A DNA stretch of 64,000 nt, taken from Bdellovibrio bacteriovorus HD100. Its GTDB lineage: Bacteria > Bdellovibrionota > Bdellovibrionia > Bdellovibrionales > Bdellovibrionaceae. Under the pieces are notes generated by a model. The model had not been told where the DNA came from, searched no databases, and saw nothing but the letters and a program-made list of their open reading frames with translations. Of this stretch, positions 8,731-15,438 are shown piece after piece; positions within the stretch are counted from its first letter, which is position 1; each line of letters opens with the position of its first letter. A program made the translations under genes and the position numbers. Location: contig NC_005363.1 of assembly GCF_000196175.1 (NCBI RefSeq), positions 620,001-684,000 on the forward strand, in the 5' to 3' direction.

Positions 8731-9156
8731 ATGAGATCTCGAAGACGACGCCTTAGCCTCATTCGATTTATCTGGTTTGTCGCAAGCCTTCCGGTCAAAT
8801 TGATCTTTCTGCCGTTATCGTGGCTTCTGTCTTCAAAAAACCGAGATGGTTATGTTCTTAGAAAATCAACCTATGGAAGACCTCGGTACGAGCATCGCGT
8901 GGTCGCTGAAAGAATCCTAGGGCGACGATTGAAGCCGTGGGAAGTCGTCCATCACATCAACGGCCGTCGCAGTGACAACAGGCCTTCAAACTTGTGTGTT
9001 ATGTCGCGAAACGATCACGATCGATATCATCGGTGGTACGACCGAATCCGCGCAAACTATGGCCGATATCCGAAAAAGGAAACTCAGCTGGTCAAACTCA
9101 AAGACCGATTCAACGGAATACTGCTGGGTGAGTCTGTAAATAGAAAAGCAGGATAA
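8731..9156 (+). CDS. HNH endonuclease-type protein with an N-terminal hydrophobic segment, 141 aa
   Basis: Residues 1-35 are a basic start followed by hydrophobic sequence (IRFIWFVASLPVKLIFLP), which looks like a membrane anchor or signal. Residues 40-100 contain an HNH core: DGYVLRKSTYGRPRYEHRVV, then WEVVHHINGRRSDNRPSNL and a late His-rich NDHDRYHRWY. This matches the HNH_3-like fold found in free-standing and phage-encoded nucleases. A nuclease held at the membrane is odd. There is no adjacent methylase or toxin partner. A FliA-like promoter lies directly upstream. Confidence 0.75.
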   Translation: MRSRRRRLSLIRFIWFVASLPVKLIFLPLSWLLSSKNRDGYVLRKSTYGRPRYEHRVVAERILGRRLKPWEVVHHINGRRSDNRPSNLCVMSRNDHDRYHRWYDRIRANYGRYPKKETQLVKLKDRFNGILLGESVNRKAG

Positions 9157-9157
9157 G

Positions 9158-9191
9158 AAAAAGGCACTGATTTTTAAGTCAGGGCCTTTTT
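9158..9191. terminator. Bidirectional intrinsic terminator
   Basis: AAAAAGGC-A-CTGA pairs with TCAG-G-GCCTTTTT around TTTTTAAG, a stem with one mismatch. It lies between convergent genes ending at 9156 and 9212. Confidence 0.85.
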
Positions 9192-9211
9192 GATCTTGAA
9201 TAAGTCAGACT

Positions 9212-9745
9212 TTATTCGTGATTGTACAAAAGATCACAGGTCGCGAAATATTTAGCGCCGTTACTAAACACTGCAACTGCACGACCAACTCTTGAAACTT
9301 CATTTTCGTGACGGCTATCCATCGCAACACTTTTTGGCACGGCAATTTTCAATCTGACCGGACCATAAGCCAAAGAGTAAACTCCGGAATTCAAGTTGTA
9401 ATACCCAAATGTCATCTCATTGTTAGAATCCAAATGCATATTACCATGGGTGTACTTTTTCAGGTTCGGATCGTTCAATGGAAAACTTGGTAAAGCCTTA
9501 GGGCCGGTGTTCGCGACGCTGATGTGATTTTCACCATTGAAAGGAAGGTTCTTGTCAAACAAGTCGACTTTATATTCAGACAACTTATCTTTATCCAGAT
9601 ATGCAATATCTCCTTCCAGAGGAATATTCATCGACAGGAAAACTCCATTTCCATTGTCCCAGCTGCAGATCAGATCCACCGGTGAACTGGCAAATAAGGG
9701 CAAAGAAACTAAATTCACAAGACCCATTAGTATTAGTTTACGCAT
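9212..9745 (-). CDS. Exported hypothetical protein, 177 aa
   Basis: The signal peptide is MRKLILMGLVNLVSLPLFA, cut before SSPVDLICSW. The mature part has two Cys (LICSW near 27 and ATCDLLY near 170) likely bridged, and reads as a small beta-rich fold. It is first from the terminator side in a run of three minus-strand exported genes (9212, 9767, 10102), each with its own short spacing. I recognise no family. Base composition looks a little more AT-rich than the neighbouring metabolic genes. Confidence 0.75.
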   Translation of the reverse strand: MRKLILMGLVNLVSLPLFASSPVDLICSWDNGNGVFLSMNIPLEGDIAYLDKDKLSEYKVDLFDKNLPFNGENHISVANTGPKALPSFPLNDPNLKKYTHGNMHLDSNNEMTFGYYNLNSGVYSLAYGPVRLKIAVPKSVAMDSRHENEVSRVGRAVAVFSNGAKYFATCDLLYNHE

Positions 9746-9766
9746 GCTATTTTCCTTTCTTCCGGA

Positions 9767-10051
9767 TTACTGGCAAGTGGCGATGTTTTCTACTTTGTAG
9801 CCAACAACCACGTCGTTGGAAATGACATAGGTCAGGCCCACGATTGTCTGGCAGCTGCCGGAAGTGATTTGAACATCAAGATTGTCATCACCGCCAATTT
9901 CCACTTTTTGAACGGCTTCGCCTTTCAGGGCAGAGGCAACACTCGCATCAGTCAGTGCAGCACTAATTTTTTGCAAAGAATCATTGTAGTTAGAAAATGC
10001 AGAAGAGGTGGTCATTACTGTGAATAGAGATACCAAGATCATGTTTTTCAT
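9767..10051 (-). CDS. Small exported protein, 94 aa
   Basis: MKNMILVSLFTVMTTSSAFS is a signal peptide. The mature part, about 74 residues, has one internal Cys (SGSCQT) and ends ENIATCQ, so a single disulfide is likely. An AAAGGAG Shine-Dalgarno lies upstream of the ATG. It sits 21 bp upstream of the 9212-9745 gene and about 50 bp downstream of the 10102-10491 gene. No family is recognised; the pattern fits the many small disulfide-bearing exported proteins of Bdellovibrio. Confidence 0.75.
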   Translation of the reverse strand: MKNMILVSLFTVMTTSSAFSNYNDSLQKISAALTDASVASALKGEAVQKVEIGGDDNLDVQITSGSCQTIVGLTYVISNDVVVGYKVENIATCQ

Positions 10052-10101
10052 AAAAACTCCTTTAATTTTTTTTAACGTTTATTTTTGTTTTTAAATTTCA
10101 A

Positions 10102-10491
10102 TTATTTGCAGGTGTATCTAGCCCAGATGCCGCCGATTCTGACATCAGCAAGGTCGACGGTTGCATTCGGACTGATGGAGGCATAGCCTTCACTGGTAGA
10201 GAGCCACTGGATATTGTTGTAGGTGGTGCAGTTCGTGTTGGTTCTGCCATCGTGTTCGAAATAGGCGGCATAGTGACCTTCGCTGCCCATGAACTTTACG
10301 TCACCAAAACATGTGCCGGTTGTGCCAGTGCCCTTGACTGCCACTTTGCCGTTTTTGAATTGAATTAGAACTTCAGAATCCGCTTGTACTGAGTTACCTG
10401 CGTAATTCAGGCTGCAGGTATAGTATGGCTTAGCGGCGAAGGATGTAGAAGCCAGACCCAGGATCATAAGTGCACAGAATGCTTGTTTCAC
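10102..10491 (-). CDS. Small exported protein with GTG start, 129 aa
   Basis: I choose the GTG at 10491 because TAAAGGAG lies at 10499-10506 and the frame then opens with a clean signal peptide (VKQAFCALMILGLASTSFA). An ATG 24 codons upstream gives no signal sequence at the N-terminus and has no ribosome-binding site. The mature chain has four cysteines (YTCSL, GTCFG, TNCTT, YTCK) and strongly predicted beta strands. No family is recognised. It is divergent from the TIGR02147 regulator at 10649, which could control it. Confidence 0.78.
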   Translation of the reverse strand: MKQAFCALMILGLASTSFAAKPYYTCSLNYAGNSVQADSEVLIQFKNGKVAVKGTGTTGTCFGDVKFMGSEGHYAAYFEHDGRTNTNCTTYNNIQWLSTSEGYASISPNATVDLADVRIGGIWARYTCK

Positions 10492-10648
10492 TGAAAACTC
10501 CTTTAAGGTTTGTTTTTCGTTATTCGTAAACTCAAATGCAAGATACCCGAGGCCTTGTCTCAAAAAAATATAGATGTTATTAATTAGTAAACGTTATGTT
10601 CAGTAATAGTGTACAATTGTCTAAACTTTAGCGGGTGGGTATTGGCTG

Positions 10649-11446
10649 ATGAATATATTTGATTTCAAGTCTTATAAGACGTTCTTAAGAGCCTATTGCG
10701 ACTCTGAAAGGGGTGCTCTGACCCGGTTGTCAGAGGCCGCCAATACCCAAAAGTCTTATTTGTCTGCCTGCCTGAATGGAAAGGGTCAGCTGAGCCTGGA
10801 TCAGGCCTTCGGAGTTGCTGAGTATCTGAATATGTCTGACTATGAGCAAGACTATTTCTATTTGCTGATTGATAAAGAAAAGGCAGTCACTCCGGCGCTT
10901 CGTCGCCGCCTTGAATCCAAGGCCAAGGACATGAGCCGCGAGGCTTTCAGGCTTAAGAATCAGCAGAAGGACTCTGTGATCGTTACGGAGCAGGATTCAA
11001 ACATCGGCTTCTATTATGCCACCTGGCTTGCGACGGCCATCCATACCCTGACGTCGGTGCCGCAGTTTCAAAGTATAGCGAGCCTTGAAAAGCGGCTGAA
11101 TCTAAATCAAGCCAGTGTTGCCACGATTATCGGCTATCTTGAGAAAATGGAACTTATCAAAAAAAGTGGTGATAAATATCGTTGGAACTCATCGAACATT
11201 CATCTGGAAGACAGCAGTGTCTGGATCAGCAGTCATCATACGAACTGGCGTGCGCGTGCCATGGACAATGTTCAGAAGAATGACCGGGAAGCGACTCACT
11301 ATAGTTCTATTCAGTCCTTCTCTGAAGAGGACTTTGAAAAGTTGAAGAAAAAGATCGCCTACTTTATCAGTGATTTTAACAAAGTCGCTGATCCGTCAGA
11401 GCCCGAAGACGCTTATTGCTTTAATATCGATCTTTTCCGGGTTTAA
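10649..11446 (+). CDS. TIGR02147-family regulator with helix-turn-helix, 265 aa
   Basis: The N-terminus (MNIFDFKSYKTFLRAYCDSE) is typical of TIGR02147 proteins. An XRE-like helix-turn-helix follows (ALTRLSEAANTQKSYLSACL, then LSLDQAFGVAEYLNM at about 24-60). The middle holds a second winged-helix-like region (LNLNQASVATIIGYLEKMELI near 150-170) and the usual C-terminal alpha/beta domain. The family is frequent in Bdellovibrio and Fibrobacter, and most members are uncharacterised. It lies upstream of an exported protein gene (11525) with 78 bp between them that carry a palindrome and a hairpin. A homologous regulator and partner occur at 61196. Confidence 0.85.
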   Translation: MNIFDFKSYKTFLRAYCDSERGALTRLSEAANTQKSYLSACLNGKGQLSLDQAFGVAEYLNMSDYEQDYFYLLIDKEKAVTPALRRRLESKAKDMSREAFRLKNQQKDSVIVTEQDSNIGFYYATWLATAIHTLTSVPQFQSIASLEKRLNLNQASVATIIGYLEKMELIKKSGDKYRWNSSNIHLEDSSVWISSHHTNWRARAMDNVQKNDREATHYSSIQSFSEEDFEKLKKKIAYFISDFNKVADPSEPEDAYCFNIDLFRV

Positions 11447-11452
11447 GCGGCT

Positions 11453-11467
11453 GTCTCATTTTGAGAC
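11453..11467. promoter_or_regulatory. Palindrome GTCTCA-TTT-TGAGAC
   Basis: The perfect arms extend to TGTCTCA/TGAGACA, with a 3-bp spacer. The palindrome begins 6 bp after the stop of the TIGR02147 gene and is centred at 11460, exactly 65 bp before the ATG at 11525. It has the same core and distance as the copy at 6256-6270. No T-tract follows, arguing against a terminator. Confidence 0.6.
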
Positions 11468-11480
11468 ATGGCCGTGGTAT

Positions 11481-11518
11481 GTCCTTTGCTTTCTTAAAAA
11501 CTAAAGAATGCAAAGGAC
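11481..11518 (+). promoter_or_regulatory. Hairpin that buries the Shine-Dalgarno of the 11525 gene
   Basis: GTCCTTTGC at 11481-11489 pairs perfectly with GCAAAGGAC at 11510-11518. After one T/T mismatch a further five pairs form (TTCTT with AAGAA), leaving an 8-base loop. The only Shine-Dalgarno for the ATG at 11525 is the AAAGGA inside the right arm. Folding of the mRNA would therefore block translation, suggesting an RNA switch, a thermometer or a protein-controlled leader. Confidence 0.65.
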
Positions 11519-11524
11519 ACTTCA

Positions 11525-12508
11525 ATGATCTGCACGAAATTTTGCGAAAAAATTTTGATCACCTGTGTGACGCTTTTTGCGTTGAATGCCTTTGCATTGG
11601 ATGCTGGTGCCGAAAAGTTAAAGCTGCCTCAGCTGCCGCAGATCAAGGCGCCTGAAGCCGTTCGTATTGAAGTTAAGCCCGTGGCTCGACCGGAAGGATC
11701 TTTGATCCTGGACAATGCCCTGGGTAAAAATCTTAAGGACTTTCAGACTTTTTTGAAAACTCAGGGGCCTCGTACTGGAGGCGGTGGAAATTCCTGTGCT
11801 CTTTCCATTCACCAGAACACAGAGAAGCTTGTCAGTTTGCTTTCTGAGATGCCCACGCTGTTGAGCGAGGGGCAAAGAGCTTTCTTGCTGCACAAGATAT
11901 CCGTGGCTAAGTTTTACCTAAGTGAAGATCTGACTCTGGATGGGCAGACAAAGGACGCCATTAACTATCCGAACACCAATGAGATTTATTTATCCAATAA
12001 GCTATGCGGGCTGGACCTGCTGGATGTGCAGAGCCGTGCGATGGCTATCCTTCTGCATGAATATCTGGGGCTTGCTAACATTGATGATCGTCGGTACCAG
12101 ATATCCGGTGCCTTCCTGCAAAACTATTCAACCTTCAATGCCCGTGGATATACCTTCACCGCTGATAATTCATATAAAGCACATACCGGACAATGTGTTC
12201 AGTCTGTTCTTCAGATGCAGCAAATCGGAAACAATTTAATTATTTCAACTTCGTCGAAACCTGGCGCGAGGATCATCCCATTAACGCGCCAACATGTTGA
12301 AGAGTTCCAGGCCTTGGGTGAACGAATTTGGGGAGCTGAAAAGACGGTCACCGTAGCCGACAGGGAAATGGGTGTGGACTATGTGTTTTCCAGCGAAAGT
12401 TGCGGCACCGTAAGTTGTGAATACTTAAGAATTAAAAAGGGCGATGTAACCATAAAGACTATTAAGAATGCCACCAATGGGCTGTCGACTATTGATTGCA
12501 AACGCTAG
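11525..12508 (+). CDS. Exported protein with LTLDG/LHE core, partner of TIGR02147 regulator, 327 aa
   Basis: The N-terminus (MICTKFCEKILITCVTLFALNAFALDAGA) is an export signal with extra cysteines. A Gly-rich TGGGGNSCA lies near residue 84. The central SEDLTLDGQTKDAINYP and AILLHEYLGLANIDDRRYQISG (about 135-200) resemble positions in the protein at 60354 (LTLDGREVAAVN, LVLHELLPIVGIFDEDY). The HE pair hints at a metal site but there is no full HExxH. The last 120 residues are unrelated to that protein and contain four Cys. Its Shine-Dalgarno is in a hairpin. Function is unknown; a periplasmic or surface role controlled by the upstream regulator is inferred. Confidence 0.82.
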   Translation: MICTKFCEKILITCVTLFALNAFALDAGAEKLKLPQLPQIKAPEAVRIEVKPVARPEGSLILDNALGKNLKDFQTFLKTQGPRTGGGGNSCALSIHQNTEKLVSLLSEMPTLLSEGQRAFLLHKISVAKFYLSEDLTLDGQTKDAINYPNTNEIYLSNKLCGLDLLDVQSRAMAILLHEYLGLANIDDRRYQISGAFLQNYSTFNARGYTFTADNSYKAHTGQCVQSVLQMQQIGNNLIISTSSKPGARIIPLTRQHVEEFQALGERIWGAEKTVTVADREMGVDYVFSSESCGTVSCEYLRIKKGDVTIKTIKNATNGLSTIDCKR

Positions 12509-12528
12509 TGGGCCCAGATTTTGGACAT

Positions 12529-12560
12529 AAAAAAAGCCGACTTATTCAGTCAGCTTTCTT
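12529..12560 (+). terminator. Probable intrinsic terminator
   Basis: AAGC-C-GACT and AGTC-A-GCTT pair with one mismatch around a five-base loop, preceded by an A run and followed by TTCTTT. It lies 20 bp after the stop at 12508 and before the convergent tRNA. Confidence 0.65.
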
Positions 12561-12585
12561 TGCGGATCTTTCCAGAGGAAAGATT

Positions 12586-12668
12586 TGGTGCCCCGCGAGG
12601 GACTTGAACCCCCACGCTTGCGCACTAGATCCTAAGTCTAGCGTGTCTGCCAATTTCACCAGCGGGGC
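12586..12668 (-). tRNA. tRNA-Leu(UAG)
   Basis: On the complement, acceptor arms GCCCCGC and GCGGGGC pair perfectly, followed by discriminator A and an encoded CCA. The D-arm region reads TGGTGAAATTGGCAGACAC. The anticodon stem CTAGA/TCTAG encloses CTTAGGA, giving anticodon UAG at 12632-12634. A long variable arm (TGCGCAAGCG) and the T-loop GGTTCAAGTCC complete a class II leucine tRNA. It is a single gene with no integrase or duplicated 3' end nearby. Confidence 0.96.
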
Positions 12669-12724
12669 ACACCTTAAATTCGAAGAACATTGATAGCCTA
12701 GTTGCCTAGGCTAATGCAAGAAAA

Positions 12725-13114
12725 TTACTTCTCGCTGATCAATTTTTTGTAATCTGGAGCTCTCATCAGGTTTGCGAGCTCTTTTTCAGTATCCATTTCG
12801 ATACGAACCAACCAGCCTTCATTTACTGGATCGTCGTTCAAAACAGAAGGATCGTCGCCCAGGGACGCGTTTACTTCGATTACAGTGCCGGAAACAGGAG
12901 CGTAAAGGTCGCTCACGGCTTTAACGGACTCAATAACACCGAAAGTTTGGCCTTGAGTGATTTTTTGACCTTCTTCTGGAAGTTCCACGTAAACCACTTC
13001 ACCCAATTGGTCTTGAGCGAACTCAGTGATGCCTACGGTTACGATGTTCTCGTCAACTTGAGCCCATTCGTGTTCTTTTGTGTAGTAGTAATCTTCAGGA
13101 ATATGAAATCCCAT
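12725..13114 (-). CDS. gcvH: Glycine cleavage system H protein
   Basis: This is the lipoyl carrier of the glycine cleavage complex, shuttling the aminomethyl group between GcvP, GcvT and the lipoamide dehydrogenase. At 129 residues it has the usual length. The lipoylated lysine is Lys65 in IESVKAVSDLY, and the N-terminal YTKEHEWA and the GWLVRIE segment are typical. It lies 10 bp downstream of gcvT on the same strand, forming a gcvT-gcvH operon. gcvP is not adjacent but 8.4 kb away. Confidence 0.97.
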   Translation of the reverse strand: MGFHIPEDYYYTKEHEWAQVDENIVTVGITEFAQDQLGEVVYVELPEEGQKITQGQTFGVIESVKAVSDLYAPVSGTVIEVNASLGDDPSVLNDDPVNEGWLVRIEMDTEKELANLMRAPDYKKLISEK

Positions 13115-13124
13115 GTCTGGCTCC

Positions 13125-14207
13125 TTATTTCGTTACAAACGGTGTTTTGCAAACCACGGCTTTCACTTTACGGCCGCGGATATCCAGAAGGAATTCAGTT
13201 CCTTCTTTCGCGTAAGCCACATCGATAAAAGCAATACCGATAGGCTCGTCCAGGGTCGGTGAGTGTGTACCACTAGTTACCTTGCCGATTTCTTTGTTGT
13301 CAAAAGAAAACAGGCTGTATCCCTGACGGGGGATGCCCTTCTCAAGCATCTTAAATCCCACAAGATTTCTGGTTAGGCCGGCTTCTTTTTTGCCCACGAT
13401 TTGGGCTTTGTTCATGAAGTCCTTTTTAGCCGGTTTAATAACCCAGCCAAGGCCCGCTTCGTATGGATTCGTCGTGTCATCGATTTCGTGGCCATACAGG
13501 GAGTACTTCATTTCGGTTCTTAGGGTGTCACGAGCGCCCAAACCGATGCCCATGCAGCCCAGGTCCTTGCCTTTTTCCAGCAAAGTCATCCACAGGTCCG
13601 CCGTGCCCGCCGCCTCGACAAAGACTTCACAGCCTTTTTCGCCGGTGTAGCCGGTGGTGGCGATCATGATCTTGTGGCCCTTGAACGTGCCGGATTTGAC
13701 CGTGAAGGACTTCATTTCGCTGACTTTGATGTCAAAGACGCGGTCACACAGTTCCAGGGCTTTCGGGCCTTGGATGGCGATCTGACCCCAAAGGTCGGAT
13801 TCGTCGGTGATGTCGGCACCCTTGTTGTGTTTGGTCATCCAGGCAAAGTCTTTGTCTTTGTTAGAGGCGTTCACACACACCAGATAGTCGGAATCTTTAG
13901 ACAGGCAGTAAACGATGATATCGTCAACCAGACCGCCCTGATCATTCGGCAGCAGAGAATACTGAGCTTCGCCGTCGTTCAGCTTGGAAACGTCGTTGGT
14001 GGTCAGCCACTCCAGAGTCTCCAGGGCTTTAGGTCCCTTGACGCGAACTTCGCCCATGTGGGAGACGTCGAATAGGCCCACGTTCGTGCGCACGTTGTTG
14101 TGCTCTTCACGAAGACCGATGTATTGAACGGGCATATACCAACCGGCAAAGTCGACCATGCGGGCGCCCAGCTTTTCATGTGTGTCTGCTAAAGGTGTCT
14201 TTTTCAT
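13125..14207 (-). CDS. gcvT: Aminomethyltransferase (glycine cleavage T protein)
   Basis: GcvT transfers the methylene group from H-protein-bound aminomethyl lipoate to tetrahydrofolate, releasing ammonia. The 360-residue chain has the family landmarks: VDFAGWYMPVQY at the N-terminus, LFDVSHMGEV near 46-55, GYTGEKGCEVFVE in the folate-binding middle, and a C-terminal barrel with VTSGTHSPTLDEPIGIAF. It starts 36 bp from the divergent TrmK-like gene, leaving very little room for a promoter and none for a glycine riboswitch. Confidence 0.97.
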   Translation of the reverse strand: MKKTPLADTHEKLGARMVDFAGWYMPVQYIGLREEHNNVRTNVGLFDVSHMGEVRVKGPKALETLEWLTTNDVSKLNDGEAQYSLLPNDQGGLVDDIIVYCLSKDSDYLVCVNASNKDKDFAWMTKHNKGADITDESDLWGQIAIQGPKALELCDRVFDIKVSEMKSFTVKSGTFKGHKIMIATTGYTGEKGCEVFVEAAGTADLWMTLLEKGKDLGCMGIGLGARDTLRTEMKYSLYGHEIDDTTNPYEAGLGWVIKPAKKDFMNKAQIVGKKEAGLTRNLVGFKMLEKGIPRQGYSLFSFDNKEIGKVTSGTHSPTLDEPIGIAFIDVAYAKEGTEFLLDIRGRKVKAVVCKTPFVTK

Positions 14208-14243
14208 GCGGTTGCATAATCCTTTCCCCGTGACATTCAGTCA

Positions 14244-14774
14244 ATGAGGATTCTATCTTGCGGCTCCATGTTCAAACTCTCGCGCCGCATGCAGCTTATT
14301 TACGATCATCTTCTGCCCGGAAAGCCCGTCTGGGACTTCTGTTGCGACCACGGCTATATGGGTTTAAACGCCTATGAAAGCGGTTTGTTCACCGAGGTTC
14401 ACTTTGTCGACCAGGTCCCGCACATCATCGAGCGCCTGGAGCAGCGCTTTCAGAATGAGTACTTCCGCGAAGATTCAGCCTGTCAGGCGTTTTTCCACCC
14501 GCAGCCGGGAGGAGCTCTTGAGCTGTCCATCCAAGGCAGCGTGGTGATCGCCGGAGTGGGGGCTCACTCTATTCTGGAAATTATCAGATCTTTGACGGAA
14601 AAAGGTGTTCTGAGTGCGGACCGATTGATATTGGGTCCACAGCGTGACGAAGAAAAACTGTTTGTGTGGCTGCAAAATCTGCCGCATTTTTCGTACAAAA
14701 GTGATTCCGAAATCCTTGCGATCGACGAAAGAGGTCGAAACCGTAAGTTGTTGATATTCGATAAAATTCTGTAA
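14244..14774 (+). CDS. TrmK-like SAM-dependent methyltransferase, 176 aa
   Basis: The segment LSRRMQLIYDHLL followed by VWDFCCDHGYMGLNAYESG resembles the N-terminus and SAM-binding motif I of the tRNA (adenine-22-N1) methyltransferase family (TrmK/DUF633), where DxGxDHxxL is normal. Here Cys replaces the usual Gly-rich positions. FVDQVP fits motif II, and GVGAHSILEII fits the family's GMGG-type motif. It is shorter than TrmK (about 225 residues), lacking part of the C-terminal helical domain. A second ATG at 14268 gives MFKLSRRM and may be the true start. The target RNA is inferred only from family. Confidence 0.65.
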   Translation: MRILSCGSMFKLSRRMQLIYDHLLPGKPVWDFCCDHGYMGLNAYESGLFTEVHFVDQVPHIIERLEQRFQNEYFREDSACQAFFHPQPGGALELSIQGSVVIAGVGAHSILEIIRSLTEKGVLSADRLILGPQRDEEKLFVWLQNLPHFSYKSDSEILAIDERGRNRKLLIFDKIL

Positions 14775-14877
14775 TGTTCGGCGAGTTTTTGACGCGCTCC
14801 GAATAGCTATATTAAATGTCTGTAAGACTGTGAACAAAATATTGATTATCAGAGGACCTGCACATAATTGTGTCCTC

Positions 14878-15354
14878 ATGCAGGATGTAAATAAAAACTC
14901 AGATTTTAGACAATTTCTTGAAGATGAATTGGCTCGTCGTAGCCAAAACTATCCCCGTTACTCTTTGCGTGCGTTCGCCCGTCACCTGGAAGTGGACTCG
15001 TCTTTCTTGTCCAAAATCCTCAACGGCAAACGTACCGTGACGATGAGAACGATTCGTATGTTCGGGGAGCGTTTGAACCTGAATTCGGAAGAGCTTCAGC
15101 GTTTTGGTGAAATCAGCCGAGAGAAAAAAATGAAGCGCAAACTGGAGCGTCTATTGGAAAAGATGCCTAGTGAAGAGCGCGAGCATTCCACAATCACTAT
15201 CAATGTGGATGAGGCCCGTTTGGACGAGGCGAAAGAGAAAATCAAAGGTTTCCGTCGTGAACTGGCTCAGTTCCTTGATAATGGCGTGGTTCAGGGCAAG
15301 ACTTACCAGATTTCTGTCTCTTTGATTCCTGTAGCCAGCTACGCAGCTGAATAA
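14878..15354 (+). CDS. Short TIGR02147-type regulator lacking the central domain, 158 aa
   Basis: Residues 1-80 match the N-terminus of the regulator at 61196 (YSLRAFARHLEVDSSFLSKI against FSLRSFARLLKTDPSSLSKV), an XRE-like helix-turn-helix. The C-terminal half (MPSEEREHSTITINVDEARL) aligns with the C-terminal domain of the same protein (VPMEKRDNSTLTVAIHTDDI). About 90-100 central residues, including the winged-helix-like region, are missing. I use the ATG at 14878; a GTG at 14830 would add 16 residues unlike the family. It stands alone and ends at the terminator at 15383. Confidence 0.78.
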   Translation: MQDVNKNSDFRQFLEDELARRSQNYPRYSLRAFARHLEVDSSFLSKILNGKRTVTMRTIRMFGERLNLNSEELQRFGEISREKKMKRKLERLLEKMPSEEREHSTITINVDEARLDEAKEKIKGFRRELAQFLDNGVVQGKTYQISVSLIPVASYAAE

Positions 15355-15382
15355 GCGGCGTCTAAAAAATCAACTCGACACC

Positions 15383-15412
15383 AAAACCGAGGGAAGCCCC
15401 CTCGGTTTTTTT
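15383..15412. terminator. Intrinsic terminator
   Basis: AAAACCGAGGG pairs with CCCTCGGTTTT and is followed by further T residues on the plus strand. It lies 28 bp after the regulator stop and could also serve the convergent gene ending at 15439. Confidence 0.92.
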
Positions 15413-15438
15413 ATTGCTCCAGCTCTGCCCCTGGCGGG

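Noticed and set aside
12496-12693. Small plus-strand open frame over the tRNA
   Set aside because: Overlaps the tRNA and a terminator and has no ribosome-binding site.
12586-12720. Integration site at tRNA-Leu
   Set aside because: No duplicated tRNA 3' end, integrase or foreign block beside the tRNA; gcvH follows directly.
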